In this document: one piece after another, positions 1 to 10,560 of the stretch | How positions within the stretch are numbered: position 1 is the first letter of the stretch | Layout of the letters: every line of letters begins with the position of its first letter | The notes under the pieces: generated by a model | Seen by the model: only the letters and a program-made list of their open reading frames with translations | What the model was told of the DNA's origin: nothing | Databases searched by the model: none | Made by a program: the position numbers and the translations under genes | From: Theropithecus gelada | Lineage: Eukaryota; Chordata; Mammalia; Primates; Cercopithecidae | Direction of reading: 5' to 3' | NCBI RefSeq assembly: GCF_003255815.1 | Contig: NC_037673.1 | Coordinates: forward strand, 90,208,902-90,272,901 | Length of the DNA stretch: 64,000 nucleotides

Positions 1-227
1 ACTTTACAGTATAGGAAGGTCATGAATAATCTCTAAACTACTGATAGACTAAGAATTTTTCTTATGTGCCAATTTCCACCAGAATTGCTACACTAAAAGA
101 GACTTTAAAATATTATTTGTGCATTATATCTAAGGTATCTAACTCGATAGTATGTTTGAATAAATGTTTCTATTTTATTGCTGTGAATGGGTTATCAAAA
201 CAGGGAAATCAACACAGTAGCAGAGAA

Positions 228-440
228 AGGCAGCACAGCAATTGGGTAAAGTACACAGGCTATAGAGGCAATCGCCTTGGGTTTGGACAGACCTTGGTTT
301 CAACCCCCTACCCCTGGTTTTGGACCCTGCTAACCGTCATGTCCATGTGTACCTTACTTATTCCATCCAAACTTCAGCTTATCTCTAAAACATGATTAGT
401 AGTACTTGGTTATTGGAAAGATTAAATTATATACAATAAA
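228..440 (+). repeat. MIR SINE
   Basis: Degenerate MIR core: the consensus words 'ggttt-aa-cc--ac-c-tgg', 'accttactt' and 'cagcttatctctaaaa' occur in the order expected for MIR plus orientation (tRNA-like head, core, then the 'cagtttcctcatctgtaaaa' segment). Much diverged. Confidence 0.55.
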
Positions 441-513
441 TGGCCACCTCAACCACCACTATCACTTACAATAGTGCTATGGTAGCACAGTCCCAAATTC
501 AAATATTTGATCT

Positions 514-847
514 GCCGGGTGCATTGGCTCATGCCTGTAATCCCAGCACTTTGGGAGGCTGAGGCAGGAGGATTGCTTAAGCTCAGGAATTTGAGACCAG
601 CCTGGACAACATAGTGAGAACCTGTCTGTATGAAAAAAAAAAAAAAAAAACTAGCTGGACTTGGGGTACATGCCTGTGGTCCCAACCACTTGGGAGGCTG
701 AAGTGGAGGAATCACTTGAGCCTGGGAGGTTGAGGCTGCAGTGAGGCGAAATGGTGCCACTGCACTCCAGCCTGGGTGACAGAGCAAGACCCTGTCTCCA
801 AAAAAAAAAAAAAAAAAAAAAAGAAAAGAAAAAGAAAAAGAAAAGAA
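514..847 (+). repeat. AluJ SINE
   Basis: Full-length dimeric Alu starting GCCGGGTGCATTGGCTC, with a middle A-run (633-650) and a long tail passing into AAAAG repeats. J-type positions (GAGGATTGCTTAAGCTCAGGAATTTGAGACC style left arm) mark it as an old AluJ. Confidence 0.93.
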
Positions 848-991
848 ATTGGATCCTTTTGTAATATGCATTCCCATGTTTATGTAGATAAAGGCAATGT
901 AAATATTGATTAACCCTGAGAACTTAGCATAACCAAAATCACAATCTTGAATTAACCTTGAAAGATTAGTAGCAAAATGCCAGCCTCTTTC

Positions 992-1017
992 TCACACACA
1001 CACACACACACACACAC
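992..1017. repeat. (CA)n microsatellite
   Basis: Uninterrupted run of about 13 CA dinucleotides. Confidence 0.97.
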
Positions 1018-1204
1018 CCTTGCATGCATATTTTAAGTGAGAGACTGCAGGAAACACAGAGCCCATGAAGATCTGTGTGAACTCCTTCTGAGTCATTTTC
1101 AGGAGGTAATAGAGGTAAATTCTGATTACCTAACTGGCAAAAATACACTATCTAGTTGTATTTGGTTTACTGAGATAACATGGAGAGGACACTGCATTAT
1201 TTTT

Positions 1205-1340
1205 TAACTTGCAGAAAGAGTTCATTAACTCGTTGAGAGTCTACTGTGTACTTGGTACCATGCCAGGCACTAGTATAGAGGGCTAATCCCAACGGACATG
1301 GAGACCCTGACTTCATGATGCTTATAGTCAGGTGAAATTT
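1205..1340 (-). repeat. L2/MIR-like 3' end
   Basis: The words 'gagagtctactgtgtacttggt', 'ccaggcact' and 'catgatgcttatagtcagg' follow the well-known reversed L2/MIR pattern of 'gagcacctactatgtgccaggcact ... catggagcttacagtct'. Diverged, so family assignment is uncertain. Confidence 0.5.
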
Positions 1341-1549
1341 TTCTTTTCTTTGGAGACAGGATCTTGCTCCGTAACTCAGGTTCCAGTGCCGTGGCATGAT
1401 CATGACTCACCACAGCCCTGACCTCCTGGGCTGAAGCGAACCTCCTGCCTTAGTCTCTAGAGCACCTGGGACCACAGGTGTGCACCACCACATCCAGCTA
1501 ATTTTTAAAAATTTTTAGAGAAAGGGTCTCACTATGTTTTCCAGGCTGA
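1341..1549 (-). repeat. AluJ fragment
   Basis: Reverse Alu starting GGAGACAGGATCTTGCTCC and reading through the right arm into part of the left arm ('agagaaagggtctcactatg'). It stops at 'ccaggctgag', so the 5' end of the element is missing. J-type divergence. Confidence 0.85.
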
Positions 1550-1569
1550 GGTAAAATACTTGTATCTCA

Positions 1570-1592
1570 GGGAGGGAGGGAGGGAGGGAGGA
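1570..1592. repeat. (GGGA)n microsatellite
   Basis: About five to six tandem GGGA units directly after the Alu fragment. Confidence 0.93.
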
Positions 1593-1886
1593 AAACAGTG
1601 CAAGTAATATGCTTTTGCTGGGCTTCCTGGTTGTAGCAGAACACTGCCAGATAATGGTAGTATCTAACATATTGGGGCACACATCTAAGTAGCAGAGATA
1701 GGCTCTAACCCAATTAAGATAAAATAGAGAGTCCTGTAGTTTTGTTTCAATAATTCCAATGTATACAGGTTCTTAAATATTTGCAATAACCCCTACTGAG
1801 GAATAGTTCCATTTCCTCTATAAATAACCAGTTATGTAAGTTATCAACTCTTTATTAAAAGAAAATCTAATTTGATTCAATTAGAC

Positions 1887-2227
1887 TTTTTGTTTGTTTG
1901 TTTGTTTTGAGATAGTCTCACTCTGTAGCGGAAGCTGGAGTGCTGTGCAGTGGTGCAATCTTGGCTCACTGCAATCTTTGCCCCTGGGGCTCAAGTGATT
2001 CATGTCCTGCCTCAGCCTTCCAAATAGCTGGGACTAGAGGTGTGTGCCACCACACCTGGTTAATTTTTTTTTTTTTTTACACTTTTTTTTTTTTTTTTTG
2101 TATTTTTAGTAGAGACAGGGTTTCACCACATTGCCCTTGGTGGTCTCAAACTCCTGAACTCAGGCGATCCACCTGCCTCAGCCTCCCAAAGTGCTGGGAT
2201 TACAGGCGTGAGCCACCGTACCCGGCC
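1887..2227 (-). repeat. Alu SINE with expanded internal poly-T
   Basis: Reverse-oriented full Alu ending CCGTACCCGGCC. A (TTTG)n tail is at 1887-1906. The middle A-rich linker, seen here as T, has grown into two T-runs separated by ACAC (2067-2099), which lengthens the element beyond 300 bp. Confidence 0.92.
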
Positions 2228-2240
2228 AGAATTTGAATTC

Positions 2241-2379
2241 TTTTTTTTTTTTTTTTAAATTTATTATTATTATACTTTAAGTTGTAGGGTACATGTGCAT
2301 AACGTGCAGGTTTGTTACATATGTATACTTGTGCCATGTTGGTGTGCTGCACCCATCAACTCGTCATTTACATCAGGTA
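2241..2379 (-). repeat. L1PA-type 3' UTR fragment
   Basis: A T-run followed by TTATTATTATTATACTTTAAG and the familiar reversed L1PA 3' end ('gtacatgtgcataacgtgcagg', 'gccatgttggtgtgctgcaccca', 'aactcgtca'). Only about 140 bp remain; a typical severely 5'-truncated insertion, separated from the adjacent Alu by 13 bases. Confidence 0.9.
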
Positions 2380-2685
2380 GTGAGACAGTTAATCTCAAGC
2401 CACGAATAATGCGTGCTCACCACCTAGTGGCACTTGTGGCAAACTGCAGTACATTATACTTAAAACAGTATGTTCTGCTAATTTAATTCATGGGTAATAT
2501 TCAGAAGCTTTACGGATAACCCTCATCTTCTAGTTAATTTATGAAGTTTTAGCCCCCAGAAATTTGGCATAATAATATCTTTTGAAATTCCTTTTCAATC
2601 CCCATTGCGCTATCTAGATCGGACCACCCTTGCCTTATCATGCTACTGATTGGATTCTCCATTGTCTCTTAAGAATTGCCATGTA

Positions 2686-2915
2686 GGCCGGGTGGGGTGG
2701 CTCACGCCTGTAATCCCAGCACTTTGGGAGGCCGAGGCGGGTGGATCACGAGGTCAGGAGATCAAGACCATCCTGGCTAACTCGGTGAAACCTCGTCTCT
2801 ACTAAAAATACAAAAAAATTAACTGGGAGTGGTGGCAGGAGCCTGTAGTCCTAGCTACTTGTGAGGCTGAGTCAGGAGAATGGTGTGAGCCCAGGAGGCG
2901 GAGCTTGCAGTGAGC
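2686..2915 (+). repeat. AluY SINE, 3' truncated at an inverted Alu junction
   Basis: Starts GGCCGGGTGGGGTGGCTCACG and carries Y-type positions (GGATCACGAGGTCAGGAGATC, GGAGCTTGCAGTGAGC). It breaks off after GTGAGC at 2915 with no last ~40 bases and no A-tail, and joins the reverse-oriented Alu directly. Confidence 0.93.
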
Positions 2916-3190
2916 AGAGTCTCGCTCTGTCACCCAGGCTGGAATGCAGTGGCCGGATCTCAGCTCACTGCAAGCTCCGCCTCCCGGGTTTATGCCATTC
3001 TCCGGCCTCAGCCTCCCGAGTAGCTGGGACTACAGGCGCCGCCACCTCGCCCGGCTAGTTTTTTGTATTTTTAGTAGAGACGGGGTTTCACTGTGTTAGC
3101 CAGGATGGTCTCGATCTCCTGACCTCGTGATTCGCCCGTCTCGGCCTCCCAAAGTGCTGGGATTACAGGCTTGAGCCACCGCGCCCGGCC
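2916..3190 (-). repeat. AluYRa-type SINE (Old World monkey lineage), tail-less
   Basis: Reverse Alu ending GCGCCCGGCC at 3190. On its own strand it reads GGCTCAAGCCTGTAATCC, then GAGACGGGCG, then ACTAGCCGGGCGAGGTGGCG and GATCCGGCCACTGCATTCC. I recognise this combination from macaque/baboon AluYRa subfamilies and not from human AluY. It begins at ...GAGACTCT with no poly-A tail, abutting the other Alu. Confidence 0.88.
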
Positions 3191-3329
3191 CAAAGAGTCC
3201 AATTCTGAACTTCCTCAACAAGCTGAATTCTAGCAAGAGGGTCAGATGTGGCCACATCACACTCCCCAAACTGTTCCCGCAATACTGAACATTCTACCTG
3301 AAGCAGCATCCTGTCTGCCTCACCTCTAC

Positions 3330-3600
3330 CTTGGGAATTCCTACTCATTCTTTAAGACTTAACTCAAAGCCCATTGCCTACAAGAAGCCCTCCTTGACTA
3401 CTACAGTTGATTCATCTCTCCTTGTTCTGAATTCTGAGAATGACGATTGTCTCTAGCCTGAGATGTACTCCTGATCTGTTTCTGCTGCCATCTCATTATT
3501 GTCCATTATGTCTGTGGGCTAGCAGATGGCTTCTGTAATGTGAAAAACTCCTTGAGGACAGTGATTGGTGTGTGTTTTAAAACATCCCCTTCTCCACTGT
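3330..3600 (+). repeat. L2 LINE 3' region
   Basis: 'cattctttaagacttaactcaaagccca', 'aagaagccctccttgacta' and 'aactccttgaggacagtgattg' follow the L2 3' consensus order. The segment 3191-3330 may be the continuation of the same element, interrupted by the Alu pair. Confidence 0.7.
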
Positions 3601-4444
3601 TCCCAGCTCAGTAAAGAACACAAAGCTCCCTAAATACTTGGGTTGTATCCACCAATACAGCATTTCATTATTCTGATCTTTTAGGCTGCAGATGTCTCCC
3701 AGGTGTGGCTTCTGATCACCTTGTCATCTTTTACTAGTTAAAACACATGTGATCTTTTCAACAGCAGCGGCAACTTCATGTCAATATATCTGCATATTTC
3801 GTGAGGAAGAAAATTGGCATAATGTTTCCCAGTAATTTAGGCCAAGAGAGCAGTTCTTTGATTACCTGGGTATTTATGGTGAAAATTGTGTTTAAAATTT
3901 GGCAAGGATTTGTCTCATTTATTCATTTCACTTTGTATTTGCAGGTTGGTTGTGATTTATGAATACCTTTCAAAGGTCACTATCGATCTTCAAAATACAT
4001 CAATTCTAAGTAGGCAACCTTCCACCTTTGAAGAAAGAAACTTTTACTGTTTCACAAACACATTAGACAAGAATGTGGTTTGATCAACAGGGCATAGGAT
4101 TCATGAAATCAACATTTATTCATATGACATCACCCGGGGGAGCAGGAATGCTTCTGGTTCTGATTAAAACCACTGCAACAACTTGTGGATCTAAGGGGAC
4201 ACTTCGTTCTTAAATCAATTTAAATATATCATGGAATTACAGAACGTATTGAACTTCCCCACACAAGGCCTCAATGGCATGGCATTCGAATAGGAAGATG
4301 AGTTGATCTTAATAAAATGGATAATCCAAGGAGTGCCCAAACCCAGCCTTTTGGCATCTCAAATCTCAATTTTAACCCTGTAATTATAAGTGTACAATGA
4401 GATCTTAATGTTCCTTGATTTGGAATAAGGTTTAAGGTACTTTT

Positions 4445-4745
4445 GTTTGTTTTTTGTTGTTTGAGACAGTCTTACTCTGTCACCCAGGCTGGAGTACAGT
4501 GGCATGATCTCAGCTCACTGCAACCTCTGCCTCCCAGGTTCAAGCGATTCTCCTGCCTCACCTTCCCGAGTAGCTGGGATTACAGATGTGTGCCACGATG
4601 CCCAACTAATTTTTGTGCTTTTAGTAGAGATAGGGTTTTGCCATGTTGGCCAGGCTGATCTCGAACTCCTGACCTCAGGTGATCCGCCCACCTCACTCAG
4701 TCTCCCAAACTGCTGGGATTAAGGCATGAGCCACTGTGTCTGGCC
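4445..4745 (-). repeat. AluS SINE with target-site duplication
   Basis: Complete reverse Alu ending GTGTCTGGCC. It is flanked by a 15-16 bp direct repeat, GTTTAAGGTACTTTT (4430-4444), and GTTTAAGGTAGTTTT starting at 4747, marking an ordinary retrotransposition. Confidence 0.95.
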
Positions 4746-5489
4746 TGTTTAAGGTAGTTTTAAATAAAATTTTGTTAAGGCTCAAATCTCTTCATCACAT
4801 GAAGTGCTACAGTAATTACTTGCCAGACACAATATTTTCTTGATTCATACACGTATTGGAAATATATGTATATGTACATTTCAAAAATAAAATTCATGTT
4901 GACTTATCATTCTTAAAATAACTTTCTCTACACATATCCATTTATCTTTAGACAAACAGTCATTGAAAATATGATTTGCCAAGATTTTGAATTTGTGTCT
5001 CTACAGGCTGCATACTCTTACAATAAAAAAGCAGGAAAACCTCCTTACATGCCTTCAGTTATCTTTGTTGAATTTGATTTTTTAGATATAAATAACCAAA
5101 CTCTCTCAATGCAAGCCTGACACTGATAATGAATATGTTTCAGATGGCAACAGGAAAACATACTACTGCTGTAATTAAATGCAAATTTTTTTAGTGCATG
5201 CAGTATTAAAGTCAAGTTTAAGCCACTGAATGGGGGAAATTTAGAAGTTAAGTGGTTCAAAAGGAGTAATTCAAACCTGCTGAGTCAGGTTTTCCCAGTG
5301 AACAAGCTGCTACTTGGAGTAAATTTGGTGTGGTTCTAAGTGGCAGAAACCCAGGCTGTTGGATTTCATAATTTAAATATGAATAGAGACATTATTCCCA
5401 ACACCTTAGCAATCTGTATGCAAAGTACATAGAGCTTCGCTGTGAGAGAAGCTCTGCTTCTGTTTATTTGGTCAGTCAGTCCATATTTC

Positions 5490-5790
5490 TGAGTGCCACA
5501 GCAGGCCAGGCTTTTGAAGAGATACTGGACTTTTATGTTCTTGAGGAGTTGAACAGACCCTAGATGAAAATATTTCCAAATACTTGAGAATCCTGACTCT
5601 ATTAACTTTGGGAAGACCTTCAACAAAGGAATGATTAATTGGGAAGGTGAGATTAATCAAAGAAGACTTCCTGGAGAAGGTGAGAACACAGGATGCAGAA
5701 ACACACAAATTATTGCATGAAGATGAGAAATCAAAGTGCTGGATTAAAGCCAAGAATCCATAGCAAGGAGAATGAAGTTAGAGGAAGCTG
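5490..5790 (-). repeat. Possible L2 remnant
   Basis: Weak resemblance to the 3' L2 consensus ('gccaggcttttgaagagat', 'gttcttgaggag', 'gaagacttcctggagaaggtgag'). Family assignment is tentative. Confidence 0.35.
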
Positions 5791-6554
5791 GTGGGGAAGC
5801 TGTCAAGAGCCTTGATGACCAAGGGCACCTGCTCAGCCATCTTGGTAGCATCTCCGTCCTCCCTGGAGTGTGAAATGTTCACTATTCATCTGCAAACTGT
5901 GTGTAATGTGAGAGGACCTTGAGAAGTAAATTAATTAGAGCCTTATTTATAACTCTGTTGTCAAAACTTATAATTTCACAGATATGTCATCGAAAATACT
6001 TGGCTTCTGGAAACACTCTCACATAGTGACCCTTGTAAATTAAAATCTCAAGTTAAAAAAAGGAAATGATGATTGCTCACAATAAGAAGTATAGAAATGG
6101 AACACTGGTTTATGAATTGCAAGCTACACTTTCCTTCTTAGACTAAAATATGAGAGGAAACATTAAGAGACACTCTGGTTTCTGCCATTCAAACATTTAT
6201 ATCTGCTTTTGGTAAATAAAATGACTTGACTTCTCTTTTTGTGCCAATTATTATGGTGTTGAATTCAAGATAGAGTCCAACACAAAATCAATCTTGGATG
6301 ACAAAAGAGGAAATAGGCAAGCTCGAGGACTCAGACCTGGCTGCTACTTTGGGAGGCTCTGCTAATGCTGCTAAGAGCATGATTTTAAAATTAACTTGTG
6401 CTCAGCTTCCTCTCAGATGCTTTAATAATAATTAATAGCAGCCCATGCCACCAAAGTAAGAACCTCATCTAACAAAAGTCACTAGTACTTTTTGGATGAG
6501 GAATTTCTGCCAAACAGCCTATAAGAGCAGAATTCTGGGATAGCAGAGGGGCAA

Positions 6555-6790
6555 ATGCTGGCATGCGTTGAATTAGAATTCCACTCTGTGATTTACTGCT
6601 TGTGACTTTGCATGAATTCCTTAACCTCCCTAAACCTCAGTTTCCTCAGATGTAAGATTGGGGTTAACAGTGCTACCTATTTCTTATGGTGGTTAGACGG
6701 ATCGAATGTAATGATCCAGTTAAAATGCTTAACCCAGTGCTTGGCTCATAGCAATGTTCCACAAATGTTAGTCCCTACTTTATTTCTAGA
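6555..6790 (+). repeat. MIR SINE
   Basis: Good MIR core: 'attccactctgtgatttactgcttgtgactttgc', 'cttaacctccctaaacctcagtttcctcagatgtaa', and the tail 'aatgcttaacccagtgcttggctcatagcaatgttc'. Plus orientation. Confidence 0.88.
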
Positions 6791-6960
6791 GTGTTTGAAT
6801 GACACTGTATAAGCCATGAAGTGTAAGGCAAAATCTTGAGTGTCATTAAGGCAATAAAATATTAGGGTAAAACTGCTGGAAAGTGGAAGACTATAGGAAG
6901 AAATGACGCTCTAACACATCTACTATAGCCCAACAGCAGAAAGTGAAAAAAGAATGTATG

Positions 6961-7118
6961 TTTTAAAAAATTTTTAAATTTTCTATTATTGTTTTTCTTA
7001 TAGAGATGGGGTTTTGCCATGTTGCCCAGGCTGGTCTCAAACTCCTGGCTACAAGTGATCCTCCTGCCTCAGTCTCCCAAAGTGCTGGGATTACAGGGGT
7101 GCACTGCCATGCCTGGCC
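6961..7118 (-). repeat. Free left Alu monomer (FLAM-like)
   Basis: A single reversed left Alu arm ending TGCCTGGCC with an A-rich tail (T-rich here). It is flanked by AAGAATGTATG (6950-6960) and AAGAATGTGTG (7119-7129), so it looks like a complete monomer insertion and not a broken dimer. Confidence 0.82.
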
Positions 7119-7604
7119 AAGAATGTGTGTCTTTTTATCAGTTTTAAGTCTGTCTACTGATTTTTCCATCTTGGGCTTAGTGATACTAAGTCAGTGAAGT
7201 ACCATGGCTATCATTTGTTTTGGTCAACAAAGTCAGAGCTAAGGCAGGAACTGTGGCTGCCTAACAGCCTTAGGTCAAACCCACAAGTGCTCCCTGGGTC
7301 TTACAGCTTGCCTTGGAAAGAGAATCATGAGCTAATGATCCCATTACTGCCTGTTAAAACCAACACCAAAGAAGAATGCATAGAAACTTCTAAAGCCTCT
7401 TTAAAAAAAAAAAAAAATTTTTTTTGACAGAGTATCTCTTTGCTGTTTAAGGATTAACATTACATTTTTAACTGAAAAGAAATCAAAGAAAAGTACTATA
7501 TTAAACCATCAATACCACTGATTAACTTGAGGAAGTAAAATCTATGTTCCTTCATGTCAGACTAAAGAAATTTCAATATAGATCTTCTATGTATTGTGTA
7601 CCTA

Positions 7605-7735
7605 CTTCAGGCAATAATTCAGTCATTGAAACCGTATTGAACACCTATTATCTGCTAGGCTGGGAGAGATATGAAAATGAATAATGCACAGTGCCTGCCT
7701 ATAAGAGAACAGGTTAGCAAACAAATCCTTAGGGT
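7605..7735 (-). repeat. L2/MIR-like fragment
   Basis: 'cattgaaaccgtattgaacacctattatctgctaggc' and 'cacagtgcctgcctataagagaacaggttagcaaac' follow the reversed L2 3' pattern. Diverged. Confidence 0.5.
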
Positions 7736-8094
7736 ACTATCTGATACATTCTACAATAGAGGCATAAGAAAGGTGGGGAGATGACTAACCTAGAAGCATG
7801 GACGACTTCATAGGGAAAATAAAATGTGATTTCCTCATCTACTAAAACAGAGCAATCAAGAACAGACATCTAATGAGAATCTAATGAAAACACTGATGTA
7901 ATCCAATGTAAAAAAAAAAAAAAAATTCTGGGGGATTATTCACTGGCTTCTCACTCCCACTATTTTTCTATAAATAGGATGAAGAAAGAATTGGTTATAC
8001 TAAAATTAACCTAAAAGCTGTATTTGAAGCAGTATTAAATGTTGAACTTATTAGCAAATCTGCAAGCTTATATTTCTATTCAATAAAATAATAA

Positions 8095-8235
8095 TTGAGA
8101 GTCTATGATATGCCAAGCACTGACTCCATGCTAGAGAGAGGAAAAACACAGCAGAGAAGACAGAAATAAAAAAGGAAGTTTGCAGCCTCAGGAAGGTGAG
8201 ATAAGAGAGAAAGTGAAAAATGCTTTATGACAGGT
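8095..8235 (-). repeat. Possible L2/MIR fragment
   Basis: 'ataattgagagtctatgatatgccaagcactg' resembles the reversed 'ttgagcacctactatgtgccaggcactg' motif. Little else is recognisable. Confidence 0.4.
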
Positions 8236-8421
8236 GCCAACAAGGAGCTATCCAACACAAATGGAAACGCCTGCACAGGCCAGGCTGGGTGAGAGCATAG
8301 GGCCCATGGAGAGGGCACCCCAGCAATCATGGTCATGTTGGAATCCAGGCCCAATGTTGCCAGAACTTTCCATCTTTCAAGAGAAACTCAAAATCCACAT
8401 TTTTCTATGAGAGCTCCTGAT

Positions 8422-8722
8422 CTTTTCTTTTGCTGAGACAGGATCTGGCTCCATCACCCAAGGTGGAGTGCAGTGGCACCATCACAGCTCACTGCAACCT
8501 CTGCTTCCCAGGCTCAAGTGATCCTTCCACCTCAGCTTCTGGAGTAGCTGGGACTTCAGATGCACGCCACCACACCCAGCTAATTTTTTTCTTTTCTTTT
8601 TTTTTTTTTTTTTTTGCCATGTTGTTCAGGCTGGTCTCTAACTCCTGGGCTGATCCAAAGTGATCCACCCACCTTGGCCTCCCAAAGTGCTGGGATTATA
8701 GGCATAAGCCATTGAGCTCGGC
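8422..8722 (-). repeat. AluJ SINE
   Basis: Reverse Alu ending GAGCTCGGC, with a long T-run in the middle linker (8598-8615) and many J-type differences. Confidence 0.9.
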
Positions 8723-8869
8723 TTCTCCTGGTTTTTGAAGACTGTTTTAAAATCCACTAAATTTAAAAATTTAGAATTCAGCCCCTTAGCTGCCTGTTAG
8801 CAGCCTCTGTACTTCTGAAATGCACAGGGAGCAAGAAGCAACGATAATGGGCTAATTAGATGCAGGACA

Positions 8870-8930
8870 GGGGCTTTAGCACTGGATTCAAATCCTGCCC
8901 TGCCAGTGTTGTGCAAACTTGGTCAAGTCC
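8870..8930 (+). repeat. MIR-derived 61-bp repeat, copy 1
   Basis: From GGGGCTTTAGCACTGGATTC to GGTCAAGTCC. It resembles the MIR core (GGATTCAAATCCTGCC...). It aligns without gaps to 9338-9398 with six mismatches by my count. Further MIR sequence appears to follow up to about 8960. Confidence 0.8.
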
Positions 8931-8964
8931 TGAAAAATGGATCTCAGTTTTGGTTTCACTAACC

Positions 8965-9251
8965 TTTTTTTTGAGACAGAGTCTCGCTCTGTCACCCAGT
9001 CTGGAGTGTAGTGGTGCCATTTCGGGCCACTGCAACCTCTGTCTCCCACGTTCAAGGGATTCTCATGCCTCAGCCTTCTGAGCAGCTGGGATTACAGGCA
9101 TGTGCCACCACGCTGGGCTAATTTTTGTATTTTGCATTTTTAGTAGAGATGGGGCTTCTCCATGTTGGTCAGGCTGCTCTTGAACTCCCAACCTCAGGTG
9201 ATCCGCCATCTTGGCCTCCTAAAGTGCTGGCGTGAGCCACGGCACCCAGCC
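8965..9251 (-). repeat. AluS SINE
   Basis: Reverse Alu ending GGCACCCAGCC with a short T-tail at 8965-8972. About 13 bases around the usual 'gggattacaggc' block near the 5' end are missing (AAAGTGCTGG runs directly into CGTGAGCC). Confidence 0.93.
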
Positions 9252-9337
9252 ACCAAAAGGCAGTTCTTGACTGGATTACATCCCGAGATTTGATACCAAG
9301 ACTAAAACCGTGTTCAGCTCATTTCCCAAAATACTAA

Positions 9338-9398
9338 GGGGCTTTAACATTGGATTCAAATCCTGCCCTGCCTTTGCTGTGCAAACTTGGACAAGTCC
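9338..9398 (+). repeat. MIR-derived 61-bp repeat, copy 2
   Basis: From GGGGCTTTAACATTGGATTC to GGACAAGTCC. Direct repeat of 8870-8930. The two copies share departures from the MIR consensus, so a local duplication explains them better than two independent MIR insertions. Confidence 0.8.
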
Positions 9399-10189
9399 AA
9401 GGGCAGAGCCTTAACACAGCATTTGTCAGATAACCATTGCTTTTAAGATGGTGGAAACAACAAGAAAAGGAAGACTCCAGAGTATTCCTATGACATGCTC
9501 TCACCCACATAGCGTAAGAATGTTTCCCAGTCACTTCTCATGACCATGGTTTTCTTACTGGATATGCCTGAGTGCAGCAAGGTCTAAGGGGAAGTTTAGG
9601 GCCTCAGGTGTGAGGACTTGCTTAATGACACCTTTCTATCTATAACCAGTATGCCCACAAGTGAACAAATCTTTTCCCCAAATGGGTCCATTATGAAGTT
9701 CTGGGTGGAGATTCTACAGCTGCTCCACAGCTCGAAGAGTGTGCTCTTTGGTGCAAGATGTGAGGAGGGATAAAGGAGCTGCACTGGCTTTCCTGGTCTC
9801 TTACAGAGTGTCCATTTGTTTCCATTTCTTCTGGGAGAATGGGGAGGAGGCATGTGTAATCTATATATTAGCCTTCTTTTAGACTCATTTTCACTTTGTC
9901 TCTTTGTGTCTCTTAGTCCCATTTTGCAGATGAGCTGGTAGGGGTAGAGAGCAGTTAAGGTGATATGAAAGAAAGGTGGAGAGGAAAGAGTCCTTCTGTT
10001 GTTCTCCATTTGAGTATCTTCAAAATCATCAGGTATTCTCACAGAGAAAAATTAAGGGTGGCATCATTATATTTGTATTTCTAGTGCCTAACAGAGCCTG
10101 ACACATAGGTGCTTAATAGAAACTTGAAGAAAAATGTGTTGAAGAAATAGTCATTGAAGAAATACATATTTACAGAAGAGAATAAGCAC

Positions 10190-10560
10190 AAAGTGCTCAG
10201 CTGCAAGCAACAGAATATTCTAGTAGTAGATTAGGTAATAGAGTTCATTTTTCCTCATGCAATAGGAAGTTCAGAAGTCAGGTTATTGATATTGTTCCAG
10301 ATGTTCAAAGAGATCATCTGGGCCCTAAGAACTTTCTATCTTTCCATTTCTTCATCCTTTTGTTTATTGCCTCATGGTGTTGATATGGCTGCCCCAGCTG
10401 TAAGCATTGCATTCACATTCAAAGGTAGATGAGAGGGGGAAGGATGGAGTCAGCAACATCTGTCCTATGTTATCAAGAAAGTAAGCAACTTTCCCAGAAA
10501 CCCCCAGAAAACATCCTTTTCCAGCTCTTTGGCCAGAACTATATTAAAGAGTCATTCATA
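10190..10560 (+). repeat. Old interspersed repeat, family not assigned
   Basis: 'gctgcaagcaacagaatattctagtagtagattagg', 'ggaagttcagaagtcagg', 'atggctgcccc' and 'ctttcccagaaac' follow the order of a widespread mammalian repeat I have seen but cannot name with certainty. Confidence 0.35.

Noticed and set aside
449..877. 142-codon minus-strand open frame
   Set aside because: Lies wholly across an antisense AluJ. The phenylalanine runs are the Alu A-tails read backwards.
9596..10042. 148-codon minus-strand open frame
   Set aside because: No recognisable domain, low-complexity composition, no splice or start context. A chance frame in intron.
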